Part shown: one piece after another, positions 1 to 6,909 of the stretch
Layout: each line of letters starts with the position of its first letter
Position numbering within the stretch: position 1 is the first letter of the stretch
NCBI GenBank assembly: GCA_903856555.1
Contig: CAIOCC010000025.1
Span: 1 to 29,710 of the forward strand
Length of the DNA stretch: 29,710 nucleotides
Origin: an uncultured Bacteroidota bacterium
Lineage (GTDB): Bacteria; Bacteroidota; Bacteroidia; UBA7662
Reading direction: 5' to 3'
Notes under the pieces: model-generated
What the model saw: only the letters and a program-made list of their open reading frames with translations
What the model was told of the DNA's origin: nothing
The model's database searches: none
Position numbers and translations under genes: made by a program

Positions 1-8
1 CCGTGGTA

Positions 9-16
9 CAAAGGTA
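9..16 (-). promoter_or_regulatory. Candidate -7 promoter box (TACCTTTG) for a gene beyond the left edge
   Basis: Read on the minus strand this is TACCTTTG, a perfect match to the Bacteroidota -7 consensus TAnnTTTG. It lies 16 bases after the biotin carboxylase stop codon and points out of the window. I infer that the next minus-strand gene has its own promoter. No TTG stands at the usual -33 distance, so the support is one 8-base match. Confidence 0.3.
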
Positions 17-32
17 CGAACAAGAAGGGGCT

Positions 33-1616
33 TCAGGTGCCGGTGGGGTTCCAGAGTCTTCGCCAAGCTTGCCCCGCTTGTTCGGATGCGTTCCATGTGT
101 TATGAGCGTCGGCATGGGAAGCGGTATTCTTCGTTGCAGGACGACTTTCCAGAATCATGGCGCTCATTGCCAACCATTCGGAACTTGGATCTGCGCTGGG
201 GTCTTCTGTATCCCAGGCTGGAAGTGGCGCGTCCAGGGATTCAGCGCCCTTAAAGTAATTGGCAATAAAACCGGTATCAAATTGCCCCTCCACAAAGGCC
301 GGATGGTCCATGACCCAACGTCCAAATTCCAGGGTCGAGGCCAAGCCTTCCAATTCAAATTCATCCAAGGCCCTGCGCATGCGCGCCAATGCAGCGGGTC
401 GATCCGGGGCATGCACGATGAGCTTGGCCATCAGGGGGTCGTAATGAACAGGGATATCCATGCCTTCCTCGTACCCAGAGTCCAAACGAACGCCGGGACC
501 CTGTGGCGGACGAAAGCGGGTGAGGGTTCCCAAATCTGGTAAAAATTGTTGGCGAGGATCCTCGGCGCACAATCGAAGTTCAATGCTATGCCCTTGGATA
601 CAGAGGTCCTCTTGTTCAAAGGGCAGGGGCTCGCCTGCGGCAACTTGGAATTGAAGACGCACCAAATCCACGCCGGTAATGCATTCGGTGACCGGGTGTT
701 CCACCTGCAATCGGGTGTTCATTTCCAAGAAATAAAACTGGTTGTTACGGTCCAGCAAAAACTCAACAGTCCCCGCGTTTTGGTATTGACATGCCTTGGC
801 GACTCGGACCGCGGCCTGCCCCATGGCCTCTCGAAGAGCGGGGGTGAGGCAGGAGGAGGGGGCTTCTTCGATGAGCTTTTGGTGCCTTCTTTGGACCGAA
901 CATTCCCTTTCAAAAAGGTGGACGGTGCGTCCCGAGGCATCGGCCAGGATTTGAATTTCGATGTGGCGGGGGTTTTCAAGGTACTTTTCGATGAAAACCG
1001 AACCATCGCCAAAGGCGCTTCGGGCTTCGGAAACGGCGGTGCTGAGCGATTCTTCGAGGTCCTCTGTGCGATGCACAATCCGCATTCCTTTGCCGCCACC
1101 ACCGGCAGCGGCCTTGATAAGGAGGGGAAAGCCAATTTGCTGGGCAATGCGAAGGGCCTCTGCGGGGTCGGAAACCGGGTGATCGGTTCCTGGCACCAAG
1201 GGGATCTCAAAGCCGGCTACGGCTTTTTTGGCGGCTACCTTGTTGCCCATGGTCCGGATGCTCTGAGAGGAAGGTCCAATCAAAATCAAACCAGCCTTTT
1301 CGACGGCCTCGGCAAAGTCGGCGTTTTCGGAAAGAAAACCGTATCCCGGGTGGATGGCCTGGCAACCTTGTTCCAAGGCCAGGGCAATCAGGGCCTCACC
1401 ACGCAGGTAGGAAGCGGACGAGGGGGCGGGGCCCAAACAATAGGCTGAATCCGCCCATCGAACATGGGGTGCACGACGATCGGCCTCTGAATAAACGGCT
1501 ACGGTCTCCAGGCCCGCTTCGCGGGCACTGCGAAGAATGCGCAAAGCGATTTCGCCCCGATTGGCCACAAGAACTTTGGAAAGGGGTCGGGGGGAATGGG
1601 CGAAGATGGAACTCAT
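33..1616 (-). CDS. accC: Acetyl-/acyl-CoA carboxylase, biotin carboxylase subunit
   Basis: ATP-dependent carboxylation of biotin on a carrier protein, the first half-reaction of acetyl-CoA or propionyl-CoA carboxylase, in the cytosol. The 527-residue protein shows the N-terminal biotin carboxylase fold from about residue 13 (KVLVANRGEIALRI), the ATP-grasp glycine loop GGGGKGM near 172-178 and the catalytic stretch EMNTRLQVEHPVTE near 298-311. The family is usually about 450-500 residues. Here roughly 65 extra, polar, Ala/Ser-rich residues follow the normal end, and there is no biotin-attachment (MKM) domain, so the carrier must be a separate gene, perhaps just left of the window. I chose the ATG at 1616 because the open frame further upstream runs into the divergent ccmB. 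Whether the substrate is acetyl-, propionyl- or another acyl-CoA cannot be told from this subunit. Confidence 0.93.
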   Translation of the reverse strand: MSSIFAHSPRPLSKVLVANRGEIALRILRSAREAGLETVAVYSEADRRAPHVRWADSAYCLGPAPSSASYLRGEALIALALEQGCQAIHPGYGFLSENADFAEAVEKAGLILIGPSSQSIRTMGNKVAAKKAVAGFEIPLVPGTDHPVSDPAEALRIAQQIGFPLLIKAAAGGGGKGMRIVHRTEDLEESLSTAVSEARSAFGDGSVFIEKYLENPRHIEIQILADASGRTVHLFERECSVQRRHQKLIEEAPSSCLTPALREAMGQAAVRVAKACQYQNAGTVEFLLDRNNQFYFLEMNTRLQVEHPVTECITGVDLVRLQFQVAAGEPLPFEQEDLCIQGHSIELRLCAEDPRQQFLPDLGTLTRFRPPQGPGVRLDSGYEEGMDIPVHYDPLMAKLIVHAPDRPAALARMRRALDEFELEGLASTLEFGRWVMDHPAFVEGQFDTGFIANYFKGAESLDAPLPAWDTEDPSADPSSEWLAMSAMILESRPATKNTASHADAHNTWNASEQAGQAWRRLWNPTGT

Positions 1617-1620
1617 TATG

Positions 1621-1628
1621 CAAAGATG
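1621..1628 (-). promoter_or_regulatory. Candidate -7 box (CATCTTTG) 4 nt before accC start
   Basis: On the minus strand CATCTTTG matches TAnnTTTG with one mismatch and ends 4 nt before the accC ATG. The same 4-nt spacing recurs before the cytochrome-like gene (18927) and the cystathionine beta-synthase gene (25110), which is the main reason to list it. If used, transcription would begin at or next to the start codon. Confidence 0.3.
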
Positions 1629-1660
1629 CTGGTGAACCAAGGTTAATTTAGCCCCGTTCC

Positions 1661-2329
1661 ATGAAGCAAGCAGCCTTTCTCCGTCGTGCCCTGGCCCTTT
1701 TGGGTCACGATGTGCGGCGCGAAACCCGTCAGGCCCAGGCCTTGGCCGGATCGCTGCTTTATTTGGTGGCTGGGGTCTTTGCCGCACAACTTCTTTTGCG
1801 CCCGGTGGGTCCCGCTGCCTGGCTTACTTTTTATTGGTTGCTGGTGCTTTTTGTTTCGATTTATACGGTTTCAAGAAGTTTTCTGGGGCAGAGCAGGGGC
1901 CTGCACCTCTATTACCGCGTCAGTGTTCCCGGGGTGGCCTGGTGGTTGACCAAAGTCATGACCGGAACCCTCATGCTTTGGGTTCTCATGGGGTTTTGTG
2001 CGTTGCTCATGGCCTTGTGGATGGGTTATCCAATTCAAGACACGGGGCTGTTTGTTTTGACCCTCTTGTTGGGGGCCCCTATGTTGGTCACGGTCTTGAC
2101 CTTGGTATCGGCCATGTCCCAAGGGGCCAGTCAGCCGGCCCAATTGATGCCGGTGCTCGGCTTTCCTTTGTTGGTCCCCGGTCTTCTCTTGGTTCACCGC
2201 CTCTCCAAATTGGCCTTGGACGGCTTGTCATGGGATTTGGTCTGGACCTATGCCGGGGCCATGGTGGGACTGAATCTCATGTTGTTGGCTCTTGGCGTCC
2301 TTCTTTTCCCATTTCTTTGGAGGGATTGA
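1661..2329 (+). CDS. ccmB: Heme exporter / cytochrome c maturation permease CcmB
   Basis: Membrane subunit of the CcmABCD transporter of System I cytochrome c maturation, which helps release heme-loaded CcmE. The 222-residue product has the family length and about six hydrophobic helices, the first near residues 27-47, then runs near 53-72, 98-120, 128-155, 163-180 and 195-218. The N-terminal part (HDVRRETRQ..., then helix 1) is typical of CcmB. It is divergent from accC (44 bp between starts) and is followed 32 bp later by ccmC, with which it is presumably co-transcribed. The ATPase CcmA is not in the window. A weak -7-like TAATTTAG sits 9 nt before the ATG. Confidence 0.88.
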   Translation: MKQAAFLRRALALLGHDVRRETRQAQALAGSLLYLVAGVFAAQLLLRPVGPAAWLTFYWLLVLFVSIYTVSRSFLGQSRGLHLYYRVSVPGVAWWLTKVMTGTLMLWVLMGFCALLMALWMGYPIQDTGLFVLTLLLGAPMLVTVLTLVSAMSQGASQPAQLMPVLGFPLLVPGLLLVHRLSKLALDGLSWDLVWTYAGAMVGLNLMLLALGVLLFPFLWRD

Positions 2330-2361
2330 TATCTTTGAACCCGCCGTCCAAGGCTGCTCTT

Positions 2362-3060
2362 ATGAACGCACCGCTTGCGCCCAAATCCCTGCATCCGGCC
2401 ATCAAATGGATGGCGGTCTTGCTATTGTTTTATAGCTTCCTGATGGGTTGGCTGGGCGATGTTCCCCGCAAAGTGATTCTGAATGAGTCGGTTCGCAACC
2501 TGTATTTTCACGTGCCGATGTGGTTTGGGATGTTGCTGATGCTGCTGGGCTCCGCCGTTTATTCGGTTCGTTATCTGTTGTTTCAACAATCCACCGACGA
2601 TACCCAGGCACAGTCCCTGGGGCTGGTCGGTCTCTTGTTCGGTTTCTTGGGACTCGTTACAGGCATGGTTTGGGCCCAGTTTACCTGGGGGGCCTGGTGG
2701 AGCGGTGACCCCAAGCAGAACGCTTCCGCTGTCGGCTTGCTCTTGTATTTGGCCTACATGGTTTTGCGCTCTTCGTTTGAGGATGCCCAACGCCGAGCCC
2801 GCATGGCGGCCGTTTACAATGTGTTGGCGTTTTTTTGTTTGATCCCCTTGCTCTTTATTCTTCCCCGTCTCACCGATTCCCTGCACCCTGGCAATGGGGG
2901 CAACCCTGGTTTTTCGGCGTACGATTTGGATGGCCGAATGCGTTGGGTATTCTATCCAGCGGTCCTTGGATGGACCTTGACAGGGTGGTGGATGGCCAAT
3001 TTATGGGCCCGGTACCGAACCCTCACCAACAGGGCCCCTCTTCCTCTCTCCAAATCCTAA
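2362..3060 (+). CDS. ccmC: Cytochrome c maturation protein CcmC (heme handling)
   Basis: Inner-membrane protein of the heme-handling (WWD) family that loads heme onto CcmE in System I. The 232-residue protein carries the tryptophan-rich WWD signature WGAWWSGDPKQN near residues 109-120 and two conserved histidines in the positions expected for heme ligation, H50 in NLYFHVPMW and H175 in DSLHPGNGG. About six membrane helices are visible. The ATG at 2362 was chosen because the open frame upstream overlaps ccmB in another frame and has no CcmC-like residues. The gene lies between ccmB and a ccmD-like gene, the usual Bacteroidota order. Bacteroidota members are often annotated simply as CcsA/CcmC. 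Confidence 0.92.
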   Translation: MNAPLAPKSLHPAIKWMAVLLLFYSFLMGWLGDVPRKVILNESVRNLYFHVPMWFGMLLMLLGSAVYSVRYLLFQQSTDDTQAQSLGLVGLLFGFLGLVTGMVWAQFTWGAWWSGDPKQNASAVGLLLYLAYMVLRSSFEDAQRRARMAAVYNVLAFFCLIPLLFILPRLTDSLHPGNGGNPGFSAYDLDGRMRWVFYPAVLGWTLTGWWMANLWARYRTLTNRAPLPLSKS

Positions 3061-3070
3061 ACCGTTGTCT

Positions 3071-3316
3071 ATGTTGCCTTTTTGTTTGATGGTGTGGAAT
3101 GCATGGCAGTCCGTGCAGGTTTCAACGGCCCTTGGTTCGGAAACATCGGCGTCTTCCGGGGTTGAAATGGCGGATCTGATGCGAAGCAACGGCAAGATTT
3201 TCGTCGTTCTAGCCGTGGTCCTCCTCATTCAGGCCGGACTTTTTGTGTTCCTCTGGAACCTGGATCGCCGATTGTCCCGTTGGGAATCCTCCACGAAGGG
3301 GAAAAGCAATTCCTAA
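3071..3316 (+). CDS. ccmD: CcmD family protein
   Basis: Small single-helix membrane protein associated with CcmC in heme transfer. The product is 81 residues from the ATG at 3071. A TTG two codons earlier is an alternative, less likely start. A polar N-terminal half leads to MRSNGKIFVVLAVVLLIQAG, a membrane helix of about residues 43-63, followed by the basic NLDRRLSRWE segment. This MRSNGKI-helix-LDR pattern is how I recognise the Bacteroidota CcmD family. It starts 10 bp after the ccmC stop. ccmE, which normally comes next, is absent: the next gene is the convergent hppD only 10 bp away. Confidence 0.85.
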   Translation: MLPFCLMVWNAWQSVQVSTALGSETSASSGVEMADLMRSNGKIFVVLAVVLLIQAGLFVFLWNLDRRLSRWESSTKGKSNS

Positions 3317-3337
3317 AAGCGGAACCCTAAAGGTTCC
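3315..3337 (-). terminator. Hairpin at the hppD/ccmD convergent junction, loop holds the hppD stop
   Basis: GGAACC (3321-3326) and GGTTCC (3332-3337) form a perfect 6-bp stem around a 5-base loop CTAAA that contains the hppD stop codon. On the minus strand the stem is followed by GC and then TTTT (3318-3315), a short U-tract consistent with termination of hppD. On the plus strand no T-tract follows, so for the ccm transcript it could at most act as a 3' stabilising hairpin. Confidence 0.42.
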
Positions 3338-4457
3338 CTCTCAAGGCCTGCTCTCGTTCGATGGATTCAAAGAGGGCTTTGAAGTTTCCTTTGCCAAAAG
3401 ATTTGGCGCCTTTGCGTTGAATAATTTCAAAGAAAAGGGTGGGCCTATCCTGCACGGGTTTGGTGAACAATTGCAAGAGGTAGCCGTGTTCATCCCGGTC
3501 CACCAAGATGTTCAGGGACTTGAGGATGGCAATGTCCTCGTGAATCGCCCCCACCCGTTCGGTGAGATCATCGTAATAGGTTTCGGGGACGTAGAGAAAT
3601 TCAACGCCTCGACGTCGTAGTTCGGTTACCGTGTGGACGATATCGTAGGTTTCAACGGCGATGTGTTGAACACCGGCTCCTTGGTAGAACTCGATGTACT
3701 CTTCGATTTGGGATTTCTTTTTGCCGTCGGCTGGCTCGTTGATTGGAAATTTGACGTAGCCGTTGCCGTTCGAGACCACTTTGGACATCAGGGCCGAATA
3801 CTCGGTGGATATGTCCTTGTCGTCAAAGGTGATCAGCAACTGAAAGCCCATGACTTTTTCGTAAAACTCAACCCAGGTGTTCATGGCGCCCAGCTCTACA
3901 TTCCCAACGCAGTGGTCCACGTATTGCAAGCCAACCGATTCCACGGGTAATTTCCAACGGGGGCTGTCGTAACCCGGCATAAAAAGCCCCTGGTAATCCT
4001 TGCGCTCCACAAAGCGGTGCACCGTATCGCCGTAGGTATGAATCGAGGCGGTCACAACGCGACCGTGGGCGTCTTGGTGAACTTGGGGTTCTTGATGGGG
4101 ACGAGCACCGCGGGCAACGGTGGCTTCAAAGGCAGCCTGGGCATCGTCCACCCACAACGATAGGAATTTGACTCCGTCACCGTGCTTGTCCACATGTCGA
4201 GAAATTTCGGTGTCGGGATGCAGGGAGGAGGTGAGAACCAAACGAATTTTGTTTTGTTGCAAAACGTACGATGCCCGGTCTTTGAGGCCGGTTTCGGGAC
4301 CCGCGTAGGCGATGAGTTCGTAGCCAAAAGCGGCCTGGTAGTAGTAGGCCGATTGCTTGGCGTTGCCGACATAGAGCTCCAAATGGTCGGTGCCCAGCAA
4401 GGGGAGGAAATCCTCGTTCACCGAGGCAGGGGCGGGATGGGTCAAAGGTTGGTTCAT
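3327..4457 (-). CDS. hppD: 4-hydroxyphenylpyruvate dioxygenase
   Basis: Non-heme Fe(II) enzyme converting 4-hydroxyphenylpyruvate and O2 to homogentisate and CO2, the second step of tyrosine catabolism. The 376-residue product has the two vicinal-oxygen-chelate domains, starting near residue 20 (TDHLELYVGNAKQSAYYYQ) and near 175. The three expected iron ligands are present: H182 in YVDHCVGN, H265 in VQHIAVET and E344 in TLFFEIIQRKG. The length matches bacterial HPPD. The ATG at 4457 was chosen because the 13 codons before it (from 4496) are not family-like. It lies 59 bp downstream of homogentisate dioxygenase on the same strand, so the two consecutive steps are probably one transcript. Confidence 0.97.
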   Translation of the reverse strand: MNQPLTHPAPASVNEDFLPLLGTDHLELYVGNAKQSAYYYQAAFGYELIAYAGPETGLKDRASYVLQQNKIRLVLTSSLHPDTEISRHVDKHGDGVKFLSLWVDDAQAAFEATVARGARPHQEPQVHQDAHGRVVTASIHTYGDTVHRFVERKDYQGLFMPGYDSPRWKLPVESVGLQYVDHCVGNVELGAMNTWVEFYEKVMGFQLLITFDDKDISTEYSALMSKVVSNGNGYVKFPINEPADGKKKSQIEEYIEFYQGAGVQHIAVETYDIVHTVTELRRRGVEFLYVPETYYDDLTERVGAIHEDIAILKSLNILVDRDEHGYLLQLFTKPVQDRPTLFFEIIQRKGAKSFGKGNFKALFESIEREQALRGNL

Positions 4458-4516
4458 CGTTGAAAGAGGGAATCGTGGGGGCAGGGTTGAAGTCAAAGGG
4501 GTCTGCGTGAGATTTG

Positions 4517-5686
4517 TTATTCGTACGCGCTTTCCATCCAGGAGCGGTAATAGGTTCCGTCGTCCAGGGCCATGGCTTGTTGGGTGATCGCCAAGGGCCG
4601 GAAGGTGTCAATCATGACGGCGTATTCGTCGGTGGAGGTTTTGCCGATGCTACGCTCGTAGGCGCCGGGGTGGGGTCCGTGAGGAATACCGCCGGGGTGC
4701 AGCGTGATTTGACCCGGGCTTACATCGTTTCGGCTCATAAAATCCCCATCCACGTAGTACAAAATTTCTTCGGAATCAATGTTGGAGTGGTTGTACGGCG
4801 CCGGAATGGAGAGGGGGTGGTAATCGTAGAGGCGTGGGCAAAAACTGCAAACCACAAAGCCTTTGCTTTCAAAGGTTTGGTGAACCGGGGGCGGTTGATG
4901 AACGCGGCCTGTGATGGGTTCAAAATTATAGATACTGAAACCGTACGGGAAATTATACCCGTCGTAGCCCACCACATCAAAGGGGTGACTGGCATAGGTG
5001 ACCGAATGCAGGATGCCTTGTTTGCGGATTTTGATTTCAAAGGAGCCCTTGGTATCGTGGGTTTCCAACTCGGTGGGGAGTTTGTAATCCCTTTCGCAAT
5101 AGGGCGAATGTTCCAGCAATTGCCCGAACCAGTTGCGGTAGCGCTTGGGGGTGTAGAGGGGATCGTTGGATTCCAAGTACAAAAGCCGGTTGTCGTTACC
5201 GTCAAATTCAAAACAATGAATCATCCCCCGGGGAATCAGGAGGTAATCGCCTTTTTCGAAGGCAATGTTCCCCAATTGGGTTCGAAGGGTGCCCGTTCCG
5301 CGGTGGACAAAAACCAATTCATCGGCGTCCGCGTTTTTGTAAAAATAATCCTGGCTGCTACCGGAAGGGGCCGCGAGGCCCATGGTGATCTCTTTGTTGA
5401 CAAAAAGGGGAACCCGGCTGTGCAGGTAATCGCTCACGGGTTGAACCTGAAATCCTTGGTACCGCCGCGGTGTAATATTGTGTTGGACGGCAATCTGAGG
5501 GCGCAGGTCCAGGGTTTCGCCCATGGATCGAATGATGGTGGGGCGATGCAGATGGTACATCAGGGAAGACATGCCGTCAAAACCAACGGTCCCAAACAAT
5601 TGTTCGTAGTAGAGTTCCCCGTTGGGCTTGCGGAATTGGGTGTGGCGTTTGGGGGGGATTTGTCCCAGGCGGTGATAAACGGGCAT
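4517..5686 (-). CDS. hmgA: Homogentisate 1,2-dioxygenase
   Basis: Opens the ring of homogentisate to 4-maleylacetoacetate, a cupin-fold Fe(II) dioxygenase acting right after HppD. The 389-residue product keeps the iron ligands in the family arrangement: H300 and E306 in YNHSNIDSEE (the H-x5-E motif) and H336 in GGIPHGPH. The N-terminal half carries further cupin segments such as DELVFVHRG (122-130) and GDYLLIPRG (146-154). It is 59 bp upstream of hppD and starts 28 bp after the TolB-like gene, so it may be read from the promoter at 6902 as the second gene of a three-gene unit. The later enzymes (maleylacetoacetate isomerase, fumarylacetoacetase) are not in the window. Confidence 0.96.
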   Translation of the reverse strand: MPVYHRLGQIPPKRHTQFRKPNGELYYEQLFGTVGFDGMSSLMYHLHRPTIIRSMGETLDLRPQIAVQHNITPRRYQGFQVQPVSDYLHSRVPLFVNKEITMGLAAPSGSSQDYFYKNADADELVFVHRGTGTLRTQLGNIAFEKGDYLLIPRGMIHCFEFDGNDNRLLYLESNDPLYTPKRYRNWFGQLLEHSPYCERDYKLPTELETHDTKGSFEIKIRKQGILHSVTYASHPFDVVGYDGYNFPYGFSIYNFEPITGRVHQPPPVHQTFESKGFVVCSFCPRLYDYHPLSIPAPYNHSNIDSEEILYYVDGDFMSRNDVSPGQITLHPGGIPHGPHPGAYERSIGKTSTDEYAVMIDTFRPLAITQQAMALDDGTYYRSWMESAYE

Positions 5687-5714
5687 AGGCGGAGGGGCTA
5701 GGGTCCAGGCGAAG

Positions 5715-6884
5715 TTAAGGACGGTCCACCCAGTCTACGAGAATCAAGTTGGTATCGCGGGTTCCGCCGTTGCGACGGTTGGAGGCAAAAATGAGGCGAC
5801 GACCGTCCGGTGAAAACATGGGGAAGGAGTCAAACGTCGGGTCAAAGGTGATTTGCTTGAGCCCGCTACCATCCAGGTTGACCATAAAAAGGTTGAAAGG
5901 GAAACCCCGTTTGGTATGGTGATTGGAGGAAAAAACAACCCGCTGACCATCGGGGTGAAAGTAAGGGGCCCAATTCGCACCGCCCAGTTGGGTGATTTGG
6001 CGCAGGCCGCTTCCGTCCAAGTTGCAGACAAAGAGCTCCATGCGGGTGGGGGCGACCAGGCCTTCGGAGAGGAGTTGTTGGTATTCCTCTACTTCCTGAG
6101 GTGTCTGGGGGCGGGATGCCCTAAAAATAAGTTGCTTGCTATCCGGCGAAAAAAAGGCCCCACCATCGTAACCGAGAGCGCTGGTCACACGGGTTATTTG
6201 GCGTTCCGGCCAGGACATGAGGTAGAGGTCCAAGTCCCCATCCCGGGTGCTGGTAAAGACCATCCAACGTCCGTCCGGTGAGAAGGTAGCTTCGGCATCG
6301 TAACCGGGCGATTCCACCAAAACTTCCTGCTGTCCTCCTTTCAGATCGCTGAGGTAAATATCATAGGCGGGATCGATGGACCAGAGGTATTTGCGATCCG
6401 GACGGGGGGCGGGGGGTGGAGGACAGGAATCCTGCACGCCGTGGGTGGAGGCCCAGATCACCCGCTCATCGCCGGGGACAAAATAGGCGCAGGTTGTTCG
6501 GCCTTTGCCGGTTGAAACCATGGTGGGGCGTTGGAAATTCGGGGCCTTTAACTGGGTGGGGTCCAAGACAAAAATCTGGTCGCATTCCAGACCCCATGCG
6601 GGGTTGTTGCTCTGAAAAACCAGGCTGTTGGAGGCCGAGTTCCAATAGGCTTCGGCATTATCCCCGCCTTGGGTCAGCCTGCGGGCGTTTGCAAAGTGTT
6701 GTTCGGAGGGGTAGATCAGCGAATCGCTGGGGATCGCCGACGGGGGTATGGATTGGGAACTTGCGGGGTTCGAAAGGGCCAGGATGCTGATAATGAATCC
6801 TGTAACCAAGGTGAAGAGGGGTATCGTGTCGGCTGTGAACCTTTTCCAAAGGCGTACCTCAATCAAATGGCGGTGTTTGTACAT
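5715..6884 (-). CDS. Exported TolB-like beta-propeller protein (PD40 repeats)
   Basis: The 389-residue product has an N-terminal hydrophobic segment near residues 20-40 (IPLFTLVTGFIISILALSNP), probably a signal peptide ending near ALSNPASSQS. At least four PD40/WD40-like blades follow, each with the core F-S/H-PDG-x2-hydrophobic-x-F-x-S: YDAEATFSPDGRWMVFTS, YDGGAFFSPDSKQLIF, NWAPYFHPDGQRVVFSS and DSFPMFSPDGRRLIFASNRR. This is the fold of the TolB C-terminal domain; no TolB N-terminal domain is present. I cannot assign a partner or substrate. The start at 6884 was chosen because upstream codons run into the divergent lipoprotein gene. hmgA follows 28 bp downstream, but a link with tyrosine breakdown is only positional. 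Confidence 0.85.
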   Translation of the reverse strand: MYKHRHLIEVRLWKRFTADTIPLFTLVTGFIISILALSNPASSQSIPPSAIPSDSLIYPSEQHFANARRLTQGGDNAEAYWNSASNSLVFQSNNPAWGLECDQIFVLDPTQLKAPNFQRPTMVSTGKGRTTCAYFVPGDERVIWASTHGVQDSCPPPPAPRPDRKYLWSIDPAYDIYLSDLKGGQQEVLVESPGYDAEATFSPDGRWMVFTSTRDGDLDLYLMSWPERQITRVTSALGYDGGAFFSPDSKQLIFRASRPQTPQEVEEYQQLLSEGLVAPTRMELFVCNLDGSGLRQITQLGGANWAPYFHPDGQRVVFSSNHHTKRGFPFNLFMVNLDGSGLKQITFDPTFDSFPMFSPDGRRLIFASNRRNGGTRDTNLILVDWVDRP

Positions 6885-6892
6885 GGGGACGC

Positions 6893-6900
6893 TATTTTTG
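6893..6900 (+). promoter_or_regulatory. -7 promoter box TATTTTTG of the TPR lipoprotein gene
   Basis: Perfect TAnnTTTG match 9 nt before the ATG at 6910, so the mRNA leader would be only a few bases. No TTG at 17-23 bp upstream. It faces a second perfect -7 box on the other strand one base away (6902-6909). Confidence 0.5.
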
Positions 6901-6901
6901 A

Positions 6902-6909
6902 CAAAAGTA
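6902..6909 (-). promoter_or_regulatory. -7 promoter box TACTTTTG of the TolB-like gene
   Basis: Minus-strand TACTTTTG is a perfect TAnnTTTG match ending 17 nt before the ATG at 6884. The nearest TTG upstream is 15 bp away, shorter than the usual 17-23. Together with 6893-6900 it makes a 17-base, nearly perfect inverted repeat, TATTTTTG-A-CAAAAGTA. Confidence 0.5.

Noticed and set aside
546..1448. A 300-codon plus-strand open frame opposite accC
   Set aside because: The glycine-rich translation has no domain pattern, and the biotin carboxylase on the other strand is unambiguous.
4514..5701. A 395-codon plus-strand open frame opposite hmgA
   Set aside because: It lies entirely over hmgA, whose catalytic residues and length are intact. 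Its translation matches no family I know; it is a shadow produced by codon bias.
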